Assembly: GCA_963920665.1 (NCBI GenBank) | Contig: OY987265.1 | Coordinates: 28,029,001 to 28,093,000, forward strand | Source: Straminergon stramineum | Lineage: Eukaryota; Streptophyta; Bryopsida; Hypnales; Calliergonaceae | Length of the DNA stretch: 64,000 bases | Direction of reading: 5' to 3' | Shown: positions 11,136 to 22,427 of the stretch, piece after piece | How the letters are laid out: each line of letters starts with the position of its first letter | Numbering within the stretch: position 1 is the first letter of the stretch | Position numbers and translations under genes: made by a program | The notes under the pieces: model-generated | What the model was told of the DNA's origin: nothing | Database searches by the model: none | The model's input: only the letters and a program-made list of their open reading frames with translations

Positions 11136-12725
11136 CTATGAGAGGATAGAGTCCCGAAAGACGAATTCGGGTGGTTTCATGAACCATGGTTTACCCAGGA
11201 GGAGGTCCACCACTTGCGCACATGTTGGTCTTTTGTTAACATCAACATCAACTAGTTCACGTAACTTCATGGCAAAATACCTTGATGACTCATGATTTCT
11301 AAATAAGTCCTTGTCATATTCAACCATGTGTTCTATGTTCATGCGTTGGGTCAACTTTCCAATGGAATAAGAGTCGGACTTCACCGAATATTTGTAGGTC
11401 GCTTTCATCACATCTAAACTCGTATCTGAACCCTCTGGCCCAAACAAATAGAACAACTCTGGAGCTGCCCACCAACGGCCCATCCTCTCAGCATCAAGTT
11501 TTTCCTGTTTTTCATATCCAAAATGCGAGGGAGCTCCTTCTTGAATACGACTTGCAATTCCCCAATCACAAATCCCAATGTTGATCTCTTCGTCCGAGAA
11601 GGGGGGATAATGCAACAATATGTTCACAGGTGACAAGTCATTGTGTAGCACCCCAGCATTGTGCACGAGACTTGTCACATAAACCAGGGCCCACGCCAAC
11701 TTCGCCTTGTGTCTTTGAAAGAGGCTAATTTCTTTTTGTTGCTAGCCTGTAAGTTGCTTGACCAACTTGATTTCATGCCATTCCGTATGCGACACCACCT
11801 TCTCATTCAAATGAAGCAACTCTTTGAAATTACCACCATTCCACCACAAAGTGTATGCTTCCATTGTTTGGTCATGGACAGCTAGGAATTTAATAATGGC
11901 CGGATGATTCAACGGGCATACCAAAGCCTCCACTGACCGTTCCACCCTCGCATCGCGTTTGTTCCTTTGCTTTGACAATTTCCCCGCGAAATATACATGC
12001 GCTGGGATTGTGGACATCCCTTCAATGCGTACCTTGCGCACCTTTGCATATCCTCCTTGACGGTCAAATCCAGTAAGTGGGACCACCTTGGCCTCTGAGT
12101 AGACCCACATGATACATGAACCACTATCTCTTGTAAATGCAGCCTTCAATGCATCTGTGTGCCACCCCATACCCCTAGCTTCAGACCTTGACAATCTTTT
12201 TGCTGCAATTTGCCACCAATCCATCTTCTCACGGAACTCTTGGGCCCTATCCGTTTCTCCAAATCCAAGCACTATAGGTCGCAACTCAAGCATCAACTTC
12301 TTGGTGTTGAATATACCAGTTTGTAGGCAATTGCCAATCCACGTTTGCCATTGGTTGAAATACACTTCATCCACATCTGCATAGTCCGAAGATTCCTTGC
12401 ATTTCCTTGTAATAAATTCCTCCAACTCATCCTTCAAGGATTGGATGCCTGCCTCTTTATTTCTCAAGTATTTCCTCTCCAAATATTGTACACTTTTTTC
12501 CTCATACCATTGGAGACAAGCCTCATGCGCATAGGTCGTATATCGTGTTGGAGGATAGGTAGGGTCCTTATCGTGTGCTGTCTTGGACTTCTTTGTCTTG
12601 GATGGTCTGGCACCCCCAATTACCTCCTTGGTAGTTATATCTACAACAAATGCTGCAGGATTATCAAGGTCCTTCTCCCAAGCCGATATCCGACCCGTAC
12701 TACTTCCTTCCTTTGAAGTAGACAT
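11136..12725 (-). pseudogene. Protein-kinase-like gene with one in-frame stop
   Basis: One frame of 530 codons interrupted only by TAG at 11742-11744. The start MSTSKEG was chosen; the frame further upstream lacks an ATG and lies in the 5' leader. The first 200 residues are not recognised (rich in Trp and charged residues). A kinase domain follows: a Gly-rich loop GGYAKVRKV near residue 220, an AGK lysine candidate, a catalytic loop HNDLSPVNILL near 361 (HRD replaced by HND), CDWG in place of DFG near 386, and AAPELF as the APE motif near 420. The stop sits just before the catalytic loop, so normal translation gives an inactive product. Asp and Asn of the loop are kept. Upstream lie a TATA-like box and a GC array. 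It could be a recently disabled gene or require readthrough, which I think less likely. Confidence 0.7.
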
Positions 12726-12841
12726 GGTCCTCTTTTGAAAAACGAGGCGTTCTTGACTTGAACTTGGAGAGAAAAATGGGCAAAAACTTCCCCTTTTGAA
12801 ATCACCTTGGCCCACGAGCACGCATTCAGCCACTTCAAGGT

Positions 12842-12902
12842 GGATGAAAGCCAATGCGCAAGACCAAGAATGGCGACCGCGAGTTTGGGCGACCGCTTAA
12901 GT
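12842..12902 (-). promoter_or_regulatory. Core-promoter-like module of the kinase-like gene
   Basis: On the minus strand a TATA-like CTCGGGTACTTAAG (box at 12896-12902) is followed about 46-50 bases later by CTTTCATCCACCTTGAAG. The 519-aa gene has CTTCGGGTATTTAAG followed by CTTTCATTCGCCTTGAAG at about the same distance, so the two promoters look related by descent. Confidence 0.55.
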
Positions 12903-13122
12903 ACCCGAGGTCCCCTGGGGCGCATGCGGGTCTGGCGCATGCGAAACGGGCGACCGCAGGTATGGGGCGACCGCGGGTATGGAGGTGACCGCAGGAGGGG
13001 CGACTGCGGGTTGGGGCGACCGCGGGAGGGGGCAGCTGCGGGTTCCAGAGGTCCTCGGGGATGGAGTCGACCGTTCGCGTGGGGGCGACCGTTGGTCCTG
13101 GACGACCGCGGGTACAAAAAGG
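12866..13122 (-). repeat. GC-rich two-word array upstream of the kinase-like gene
   Basis: A run of GGGCGACCGCGGGT-type words on the plus strand, which read ACCCGCGGTCGCCC in the gene's direction, plus GGCGCATGCGGGT words. It overlaps the TATA-like region at its inner end. Confidence 0.85.
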
Positions 13123-14119
13123 ATGGACCATCCTAAATAATAGCTAAAAGAAACCTTGATACGGGGTAGAAACATTGGCATTACAACTTCCCACTTCTAT
13201 TTCGCTTGCTTTCGAATAAAATCATAAGACCACTATGATATGGTCTAGAATGTGGAATTAGATTTTGACTTGTTTCTTTATGGTTCCAAATATATGTCTA
13301 CAATGTTCACAAAGAAAAAAAAGGAATGGGCCAAAACGGAAAAAGGGAATCAGAAATATAAAAGTACGGGACATGATTGACTTCTATTGAAACAAAAAAG
13401 GAGAACTTGAAATACTTACATTCTACCTTTGCATAATGATATTATAGAGGTTACTTTAGAAGTGTCCAAAGTCTTTTTCTAATTTCTTCAAGTTTGCTCT
13501 ACAATGAACATGAATTCGGCTTTTTTACACAACCCTAAACCCTTTTGGGGTGGAAGAGGTCATAAATGCAAACATTCATGTTGCAGAGCACATTGAAATG
13601 ACGTAATGAACAATAAATGAAGCATATGCACATCAAGTCAAAAGATTGTTATCCTTGATGAAGACATTGTTCAAACCATCAAGGGTGTTTGAATGCTATC
13701 ATTTCTTTTTTTTGCATGCCAATCTTTCAAAATTGGTCACCCACAAAATACAAGAAATTTCTAAATGGACAAATGGGACACCTTCGAAATCATCCTTCTT
13801 AGACGTTGTAAATTGTTAAGTTACAAATTATAGATGCGGTCTTCGGAAGTAAACTTTCCAAGGAGGACCACCCCTTCTTACACTACAAAATTTACAAGAT
13901 GATGAGATGCTCTTCTATCCTATATAGAGAGTTTCTATCATTTATGGACTCAAAATTAGCCACCCCATCATTTAAAGATGAAGAACCGTCACATGCAAAT
14001 CCTTATACAATGTACAATTTCTTTGGCTAAGTATTCTATGGAGGACATTCAATATGTTCTTGTAAAAGCTATCCAAGGTTTACTTCAACTTTTCTATACA
14101 AAAAAATAATCTCTCTCCA
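13123..14119. other. Non-coding AT-rich stretch
   Basis: No convincing gene. Nothing beyond AT-rich unique-looking sequence was recognised. Confidence 0.6.
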
Positions 14120-14372
14120 AAGAGACAAAACGTCAAGTTTGGTCACTCTGATAGGTGAGCAAGAAACATCATTTGATTCCCAAGGTTTCGGAGATGTGCT
14201 ATGAGGGTTGAGACGGTCAGTATTGAATTTCGTACGGAAATGTATGAGGTGCAAGGTTGCACTACATACATTTCCATCCGAAATTCAATACTGATTTCTT
14301 ATAACTCTCATGGACCATCCCCTAGACCTTGCGAATCAAATCACCTTCCCTCCCACATACCACAGGGAACTA
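14120..14372. repeat. Long imperfect hairpin
   Basis: The core 14218-14293 folds back almost perfectly: CAGTATTGAATTTCG and GGAAATGTATG pair with their complements across a loop of about 18 bases. Weaker pairing continues outward to about 14165 and 14345 (TTTGATTCCCAAGG against its partner) and possibly further. A miRNA-type precursor or a small foldback element could both explain it. Confidence 0.6.
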
Positions 14373-14540
14373 GCTTGATGTCTTTTTTTTTCTTTTTTGT
14401 CGGTTGGCTACAAGAACCAAACCAAATTGATCTCATTGGGGATCGAACTCGAGACCTCCACAAGAACAATGACTTCGAGGAAGCCAAAACCTTCCATGCA
14501 TCACCTGAAGATGCCTTGAAGACCCCAAGGTCCTAATGAA
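14373..14540 (-). mobile_element. Possible tRNA-derived SINE fragment
   Basis: On the minus strand there is a tRNA B-box-like GAGTTCGATCCC inside GGTCTCGAGTTCGATCCCC, and the unit ends in an A-rich tail (plus-strand T tract at 14381-14398). The A box and target-site duplication are not clear, so the call is tentative. Confidence 0.4.
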
Positions 14541-14619
14541 GTGACTTGTTCTTGGATGTTAAAAGTTGAACTCGTTATACTTATTAAAACTTCTTTGGAT
14601 TGGAAGGCACGCCCTCACC

Positions 14620-16870
14620 TGCGGTCGCCCCCCAATCCACGAAATTGGGCTCGAAACCAACAGGACCTGAAGTTGCCCCCACCCACGCTCGCCCCCCCCC
14701 ATCCACCAAATTAGGCTCGAACCACCAAAACAGAAGCCCGCGCCCCCACCCGCAGTCGCCCAGGACCTAAAGTCGCCCCCCACCCGCAGTCGCGCCCCCC
14801 CTCCACCAAATTAGTCTGGAAACCACCAAAACAGAAGACCGCGTTCCCACCCGCGGTCGCCCCGGACCTGAAGTCGCCCCCAAGCCGCGGTTGCCCCTCC
14901 ATCCACCAAATTGGGCTCGAAACCACGAGGACTTGAAGTCGCCCCCACCCGCGGTCGCCCCCCCCCTCCACCAAATTAGTCTGGAAACCACCAAAACAGA
15001 AGACCACGTTCCCACCCGCGGTCGCCCCGGACCTGAAGTCGCCCCCCACCCGCGGTCGCGCCCCCCCTCCACCAAATTAGTCTGGAAACCACCAAAACAG
15101 AAGACCACGTTCCCACCCGCGGTCGCCCAGGACCTGAAGTCGCCCCCAAGCCGCGGTCGCCCCTCCATCCACCAAATTGGGCTCGAGACCACGAGGACCT
15201 GAAGTCGCCCCGACCTGCGGTCGCCAAGAACTTCAAGTCGCCCCCCACCCGCGGTCGCGCCCCCCCTCCACCAAATTAGTCTGGAAACCACCAAAACAGA
15301 AGACCACGTTCCCACCCGCGGTCGCCCTGGACCTGAAGTCGCCCCCAAGCCGCGGTCGCCCCTCCATCCACCAAATTGGGCTCGAAACCACGAGGACCTG
15401 AAGTCGCCCCCACCTGCGGTCGCCCAGAACTTCAAGTCGCCCCCCACCCGCGGTCGCGCCCCCCCTCCACCAAATTAGTCTGGAAACCACCAAAACAGAA
15501 GACCACGTTCCCACCCGCGGTCGCCCAGGACCTGAAGTCGCCCCCAAGCCGTGGTCGCCCCTCCATCCACCAAATTGGGCTCGAAACCACGAGGACCTGA
15601 AGTCGCCCCCACCTGCGGTCGCGCCCCCCCTCCACCAAATTAGTCTGGAAACCACCAAAACAAAAGACCACGTTCCCACCCGCGGTCGCCCAGGACCTGA
15701 AGTCGCCCCCCACCCGCAGTCGCGCCCCCCCTCCACCAAATTAGTCTGGAAACCACCAAAACAGAAGACCGCGCCCCCACCCGCGGTCGCCCCAGACCTG
15801 AAGTCACCCCCAAGCCGCGGTCGCCCCTCCATCTACCAAATTGGGCTCGAAACCACGAGGACCTGAAGTCGCCCCCACCCGCGGTCGCCCAGAACCTAAA
15901 GTCGCCCCCTACCCGCGGTCGCGCCCCCCCTCCACCAAATTAGTCTGGAAACCACCAAAACAGAAGACCGCGCCCCCACCCGCGGTCGCCCTGGACCTGA
16001 AGTCGCCCCCAAGCCGCGGTCGCCCCTCCATCCACCAAATTGGGCTCGAAACCACGAGGACCTGAAGTCGCCTTCACCCGCAGTCGCCCAGAACCTGAAG
16101 TCGCCCCCCACCCGCGGTCGCCCCCCCCCTCCACCAAATTAGTCTGGAAACCACCAAAACAGAAGACCGCGCCCCCACCCGCGGTCGCCCTGGACCTGAA
16201 GTCGCCCCCAAGCCGCGGTCGCCCCTCCATCCACCAAATTGGGCTCGAAACCACGAGGACCTGAAGTCGCCTTCACCCGCAGTCGCCCAGAACCTGAAGT
16301 CGCCCCCCACCCGCGGTCGCCCCCCCCCTCCACCAAATTAGTCTGGAAACCACCAAAACAGAAGACCGCGCCCCCACCCGCGGTCGCCCTGGACCTGAAG
16401 TCGCCCCGAAGCCGCGGTCGCCCCTCCATCCACCAAATTGGGCTCGAAACCACGAGGACCTGAAGTCGCCTTCACCCGCAGTCGCCCAGAACCTGAAGTC
16501 GCCCCCCACCCGCGGTCGCGCCCCCACCCGCGGTCGCCCTGGACCTGAAGTCGCCCCCAAGCCGCGGTCGCCCCTCCATCCACCAAATTGGGCTCGAAAC
16601 CACGAGGACTTGAAGTCGCCCCTACCTGCTGTCGCCCGAGACCTGAACTTGCCCCCCACCCGCAGTCGCACCCCATTCCACCAAATTGGGCTCAACAACA
16701 ACAAGCTAGAAATCCAACCCCCACCCGTAGTCGCCTAGAACCAGAACTCGTCCCCCACCCGCAGTCGCCCCATTCCCCTGAATAGGGCTCAACAACAGCA
16801 AGGGAGAAGACCAAACGCCTACCCGCGGTCGCCCAGGACCAGAAGTCGCCCCCCACCAGCAATCGCCTCT
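14620..16870 (+). repeat. Long GC-rich satellite-like array (right arm)
   Basis: Mirror copy of 4444-6666, with the same 199-base higher-order units. Here the words read ACCCGCGGTCGCCC on the plus strand, pointing toward the 519-aa gene at 19377. Open frames through it are repeat translations, not genes. Confidence 0.9.
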
Positions 16871-17393
16871 ATCTTAAAGTCACGCCAGTCGAGAAACCAC
16901 CGTAGCAGAAGATGTGAGCCATCTCCAACACTAATGAAGTCAGACTTAATTGCGTGCTTCATTGACTACAACTAACCTGTCCTTCTATATTGGTAGCGAG
17001 TTAATACTACAAAATCAGTCTATAAATACAGAATTATAGTAAGACTAATTAGAAAAATTGAAGAGGGTTTTCCAAACCCTAAACCCTAACCCTATACCCT
17101 AAACCCTATACCCTAAACCCTATAGAAAAACCATGGACCTTCTCCATGTATGCCACCCCAAAAGTAATGTACTTCTATTTTTTAGGGTGGATAAAATGAT
17201 AAACATATGTGATTTGCTTTTCATTATATGTCATAAAAAAGTTTGAACTCCTAAACCTTGCACTTGTAAGATATAAACCATTGAAGGTGTCATTTCCAAA
17301 CTTTTTAATCTTCAATAAATTCAATATTCATTCACCCCTTCAAATGTGTTTTAAATCCCCTTGATGTATCAAGAGGAGGACCCTATTCAAATT
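16871..17393. other. Non-coding spacer with a telomere-like patch (right arm)
   Basis: Mirror of 3921-4443. The CCCTAAA-type patch is at 17074-17123. No gene seen. Confidence 0.7.
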
Positions 17394-18505
17394 CCTATGT
17401 TTAAAGATGGAAAATGAAATGACAAGGAGAAGGGCTTTCCCAAGTCTCCATTTTTAAAAAACACTTCCTATGTAGATCAAAAGATTTTTTCTTCATGCAT
17501 CTCATGGTGTTAGTATTTTTTTTGTACATCGTTTCCCCCCAAAGGGAATGTCTCCTCCAAATGTACTCCCTCTAAAAATTAAAATAGGAAATGGTCATGT
17601 TGAATTTTACATGAGCACGAAGGAAAAAAAATTGTGAAGGAGAAGAGCTTCCCCAAGCCTCCATTTTTAAAAACCATTTCTTATGGAGATCAAAAGATTT
17701 TTTCTTCATGCATCTCATGGTGTTAGTATTTTTTTTGTACATCGTTTCCCCCCAAAGGGAATGTCTCCTCCAAATGTACTCCCTCTAAAAATTAAAATAG
17801 GAAATGGTCATGTTGAATTTTACATGAGCACGAAGGAAAAAAAATTGTGAAGGAGAAGAGCTTCCCCAAGCCTCCATTTTTAAAAACCATTTCTTATGAA
17901 GATCAAAAGATTTTTTCTTCATGCATCTCATGGTGTTAGTATTTTTTTTGTACATCGTTTCCCCCCAAAGGGAATGTCTCCTCCAAATGTACTCCCTCTA
18001 AAAATTAAAATAGGAAATGGCCATGTTGAATTTTACATGAGCACGAAGAAAAAAAAATTGTGAAGGAGAAGAGCTTCCCCAAGCCTCCATTTTTAAAAAC
18101 CATTTCTTATGGAGATCAAAAGATTTTTTCTTCATGCATCTCATGGTGTTAGTATTTTTTTTGTACATCATTTATTCATTTCCCCTAAAGAGAAGGTCTC
18201 CTTTTAATGTACTCCCTCTAAAAATTAAAATAGGAAATGGTCATGTTGAATTTTACATGAGCATGCGGAAAAAGAAAATGTCAAGGAGAAGAGCTTTCCC
18301 AAGTCTCCATTTTTTAAAACCACTTTTGATGTAGATAAAAAGATTTTTTCTTCATGCATCCCACAGTTTCAGTATTTTATTTGTATATCGTTTCCCCCCA
18401 CAAGGAAAGGTCTCCTTTTAATGTACTCCCTCCAAAAATGAAAGTAGGAAATGGTTACGTTGAATTTTACATGACCACATGGATGGATGAAGAAGAAATA
18501 AAATG
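17394..18505. repeat. Tandem repeat, about five units of 213 bp (right arm)
   Basis: Mirror of 2809-3920, with the same 213-base period and the same diverged outer unit. Confidence 0.9.
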
Positions 18506-18707
18506 TTAGGAAGAAGGGCTTTTCCAACTCTCCACTTCGTCAACCAATTCTCTTTCTTTATTACTTAATTAACTTTTGATCACTTTGTCTTGAATGCCTC
18601 ATTCTTAGAATTTTCCGGAGTTAATCCTCAGAAAAGGGGGGAGCGGTACTTGAAAAGTTTGAACACCTTTCCTCCAATTTGTTAGGGCGGAAACTCAAAC
18701 TCATGTT

Positions 18708-19171
18708 TTTTGGCGCCCCTGACCCGAGGTCACCCCTGACCCGCGGTCGCCCCTAACCCGAGGTCGCCCCATACGCAGCCGCTCCCATCGTCATGAACTG
18801 GGGAAGACCTTTTGGAATCTGAGATCCGCTGTCGCCCCATTACCCGCGGTCGCCCAAGAAATGACTTGTGGTCGCCTTATATGCAACCGCCCCCTGTACC
18901 CGCGGTCGCCCAGGAAATGACCTGTGGTCGCCCTATATGCAGCCGCCCCCTATACCCGTGGTCGCCCCATTACCCAAGGTCGCCTAGGAAAAGACCTGTG
19001 GTCGCCATATGCAACCGCCCCCCTATACCCGCGGTCACCCTGCACCCGAGGTCTCCTTCCAGAAACTGTAATTTTTCCTGAATGGCAGTTTCTGAACAGT
19101 GGGACCCAGACCCGCGGTCGCCCAAGACCCGCACGCGCCCTCTTCCCACACGCACCCTAGGCGACTTCGGG
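18708..19171 (+). repeat. GC-rich two-word array upstream of the right 519-aa gene
   Basis: Mirror of 2143-2606. Words read ACCCGCGGTCGCCC in the direction of the gene. Several are reduced to ACCCGAGGTCGCC or CCTGTGGTCGCC. Confidence 0.85.
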
Positions 19172-19178
19172 TATTTAA
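19172..19178 (+). promoter_or_regulatory. TATA-like box of the right 519-aa gene
   Basis: TATTTAA directly after the array's final GGCGACTTCGGG, about 200 bases before the ATG. The block GCGCCTTTCATTC begins 49 bases after it. Confidence 0.55.
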
Positions 19179-19376
19179 GGGGATACTGGATTCCCAAGTC
19201 GTCACTTCCTTCGTCGCACCGCGCCTTTCATTCGCCTTGAAGCGTCTGACTGCCGGTTCGTGGGTTGGAAGTTTGGGCATCTACACGTGTTGTGGCTTCC
19301 ACGTTTACGAGTTCATTTCTTCAGTTATATTATCAACAAAAGTCTAGTTCTCTTTACACTAGAGTGACACGACAAA

Positions 19377-20936
19377 ATGACGAAGAAGAAAGGAGATCGC
19401 CATAGCAGGCAACGACGCGCCCTTCTTGACCCAGCGGCTAAGGCATATCAGGGATGGCGTCATGTAAATTCCGATTGGACCTTGACGACTTGCAAGTTAT
19501 TTGTGGATTGGTGCCATATTGACAAGCTCTTCCCTTACCATCGACACATTCACCATGTGAAGCAAAACCAAGCAAATCTTCATTACTGCAAGAATGATGC
19601 ATTTGTCCAGAGATGTATTGAAGTGTACCGAGCATTGTATGGAAAGCGAAAAATTCCACGGAGCGAAGTGTCAATGGGCATATGCCAAATGGTATATGCA
19701 GAGTTACAATTGGGGAAAACGGTAGATTGGATGACCTTCAAGACATCCAAGAATGTCACGCTTCCAGATACAAAAGACATTCCCAGAGCGGGTCCTTCAA
19801 ATAATCCTCAGGATGGGCTAGGGCCCAAAAAGAACATTATAGAAGGAGTGGCAGATGAGGATTATGTTTGGTCAACGTCAACTGCAGAATCGGACTCCGA
19901 TGAAGAGCCATTGCCTGAACCTAGGGACAGGATGGAAGATACATCAATGGAAGAAAACTTAGCATTGGTGGTATCCGAAGAAGGCAACATGCAACGGACC
20001 ACACCAACGGATGGAGAACCTTTTATGTCTATGGAACCGATAGGGGTCCGTCGTCCCAAAAATGACGAAGTGTTCCATTACGTGCAAGCTCGCTTGGAAG
20101 AAATTAATGAAGATAGGTTGGATGGGGAGAGTGAAGCCGAAGAAGAGATTCCTTTGACCTTGATGAATTTGCCTTCCATGGAAGGATTGCGTGAAATGGA
20201 ACAAGAACATCAAGGTGTACTTGGAGAAGACAATAAACGGCGGACGAAAGAATCCTATAAAGTGGAGTTGGAGATGCTTTTAAAGGATCTTGAAGAAAAA
20301 GAAAGGGAGTGTGAGATCATCCAGAAGCGAAGCGCACAAGAGATTCAGGATGAGGATGTGGGCACCCTCAAAGAACTAATTCAAGCTGGACAAACTCGTT
20401 TGGCAGCCCAACAAAGAGAAATGGAACAACTGGAACAATTTTACCTCAAGTTCAATAAGGGAGAAGATGGAGGTTCGAGTTCAAATGTCAATCCTGTTAT
20501 GGATGAACGACTTCAAACAATAATGGGAAAATGTAGGATGGAAGAAAACAACCTTGCCATTGAAAAAGGAGGTGTGGAAAAGGCAAGATCGACATTGAAC
20601 TGCTTGAAGGAGATGAAGGATGCAGATCCTATTGACCGGTTGTTGCAATCGGATTCATTGTCTGTGGATGTTGAAGATTCATCATCCACTACGGAAATAG
20701 AGAAGTTGAAGATGAAGTTAGCGTCTGTGAAAAGATTGGAACAGAAGTTGGAGGAAAAGATGTCGTGGCCGAAGGCACACATCAGGTTCATGTCATTGTT
20801 CAAGAAGTGGTGGATCCAAAATAAGATGTGGAACCATGACCTAACTCTTTTGAAGAGGGAAGAGAGAGTGGCAAGAGCCCAAATAGAATTGGAAAAGAAG
20901 AAAAGGGAAGAACAAGGGGAAATGGATGGAGTATAA
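19377..20936 (+). CDS. 519-aa coiled-coil protein with an N-terminal WCHI-type domain (right copy)
   Basis: Second copy of the 378-1937 gene, with the same length and architecture: WCHI-type block at residues 19-122, acidic VWS linker, then a coiled-coil C-terminus. It differs from the left copy at a few residues (for example N for D in the HYCK.DAF stretch and E for Q near PKKNII) and in one cluster where it reads SMEPIGVRRPKND. The C-terminal 300 residues look identical between copies. Both copies remain open over 519 codons, which fits either a very recent duplication or one locus represented twice in the assembly. Family and function are unknown. Confidence 0.75.
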   Translation: MTKKKGDRHSRQRRALLDPAAKAYQGWRHVNSDWTLTTCKLFVDWCHIDKLFPYHRHIHHVKQNQANLHYCKNDAFVQRCIEVYRALYGKRKIPRSEVSMGICQMVYAELQLGKTVDWMTFKTSKNVTLPDTKDIPRAGPSNNPQDGLGPKKNIIEGVADEDYVWSTSTAESDSDEEPLPEPRDRMEDTSMEENLALVVSEEGNMQRTTPTDGEPFMSMEPIGVRRPKNDEVFHYVQARLEEINEDRLDGESEAEEEIPLTLMNLPSMEGLREMEQEHQGVLGEDNKRRTKESYKVELEMLLKDLEEKERECEIIQKRSAQEIQDEDVGTLKELIQAGQTRLAAQQREMEQLEQFYLKFNKGEDGGSSSNVNPVMDERLQTIMGKCRMEENNLAIEKGGVEKARSTLNCLKEMKDADPIDRLLQSDSLSVDVEDSSSTTEIEKLKMKLASVKRLEQKLEEKMSWPKAHIRFMSLFKKWWIQNKMWNHDLTLLKREERVARAQIELEKKKREEQGEMDGV

Positions 20937-21835
20937 ATTAGGTGGCTCTTGTTTCTTTTATGACTATGTACTTCTTCCAAGATATATGAAGAAAAAGGCT
21001 TTGTCCTTATTTTTGCTAAAATACAAGAATGTTTATTTTTATTTTTTGTGTATGAAAATGTGATTGCATTTGGATCCAAACATTTGAATTTTTGACAAAT
21101 TTTGATGATTTGAAGTTATGTGAATGTTAATTTCTTGTTAAATTTGTGTAGTGTTTTAAAAAAGAAAAGAATTCTAGTAACTTTGAGTCTACACAAAGAA
21201 CCCTCAATAAATTTAAGCTGCATCATCCATGAGAGTTTCAATATAAGTTTATATGGTTGCATTTTTCAGTATTTTAACATATGGTTTGAACATATTGTAA
21301 ATGACAACATTCCCATGCCCTTCACCTCGTGAATGTATAGATTCTTCTTGAGATTTATAATTTGGGAAAAAACATCCTAAAAAGGTACTCAAAAGAATAC
21401 TTTTGGAATTGATAGAGAAATGGAAGTTATACATTTTGAGTTGTGGATTCCATGTATATGGTTTGATCAACCAATGTTGTCCCCCATTTTTCTTTTTAAT
21501 TTGAAAGAGAAAGTTCTTAATTTTTTCCACATTTGAGTACAAGCTAATTCTATTTATTTTTTATTAAGTTTGTTGGAATGGATTTGAAATGAGTTTCCCT
21601 TCATGTGGTTGTTTAAAAAAAAAATTGCATTCTTTAAGTCTATGACCATACTCCCGAAAATCTTTTTTTGAAGTATCTATAAATACCACGTGAAACCCTT
21701 GGATAGTGTTTAGGGTTTAATAAAATCTCTATCTAAACTAGGATGACTTTCATCTAGAAACTCAGCGATGGAACGCTAACGGGATAACAAAAATGGCCTT
21801 GGGTCCTAAAGCGTAAGCACGATCGCCCTTCAAGT
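20937..21835. other. Non-coding stretch crossing the outer end of the visible repeat arm
   Basis: AT-rich 3' flank of the 519-aa gene (to 21313 mirrored in the left arm) and then sequence with no left-side counterpart in the window. No gene recognised. Confidence 0.6.
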
Positions 21836-22112
21836 ACCCGAAGTCGCCTCTTGAGACCCGCGGTCACCCCCTTCTACTCGCAGTTGCCCCCCCTGGACCC
21901 GCAGTCGCCCCCCCTAGACCCGCAGTCCCCCCCCCCAGACCCGCGGTCGCCTCTTGCTACCCGCAGTCGCCCCCCCTTCCACCCGCACTCGCCCCCCTTA
22001 CCCGCAGTCGCCTCTTTTTCGACCCACAGTCGCCCCCCTTGGACCTGCAGTCGCCCTTTGATCTGCTTGCGCGCTCCTAGTGCAAACCGTTGACCCGCAG
22101 TCACCCTTGGGG
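21836..22112 (+). repeat. GC-rich two-word array upstream of the hAT transposase gene
   Basis: About ten ACCCGCAGTCGCCC-type words read in the gene's direction, with C-rich spacers. They end near GGCGAGTGCGCC words, and a reversed GGGGGCGACTTGCAG unit lies just before the TATA box. Confidence 0.85.
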
Positions 22113-22196
22113 CGAGTGCGCCTGTTACGATGTCGCCTGTTTCCTGCACCCATTCTGGTTCTCAGGGGGCGACTTGCAGTGCTAGCAGGACGGCAG

Positions 22197-22203
22197 TATA
22201 AAG
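22197..22203 (+). promoter_or_regulatory. TATA box of the hAT transposase gene
   Basis: TATAAAG about 85 bases after the array and about 225 bases before the ATG. It is a good match to a plant TATA box. Confidence 0.5.
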
Positions 22204-22427
22204 CTGAAGGCCCGGACTGTGGTTTTCACCTTGCTTCAGGGATGAACTTTTGCCTTGAATCTTCGAAAGAGGCTTCTTGCAGATGTTTGGGTCTTTGGAG
22301 GGCAACGACTTGGTTTGTGTGGTTTAAAAGACCGTTCAAAGCAAGTGGCTTTGCCATTCTTTTTTCTAAATCAAGGCTTTGATTCATATGATAATATTGT
22401 TTGAAGAACTCATAGGCGAGGAACAAT

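Larger units (their letters stand above)
14647..21313. repeat. Right arm of the large inverted repeat
   Basis: The reverse complement of 1-6666, carrying the right 519-aa gene, both GC arrays and the 213-bp tandem repeat. Sequence just inside it (14590-14646) continues the GC array, so the true inner end of the repeat on the left side is hidden by the N gap. Confidence 0.95.
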
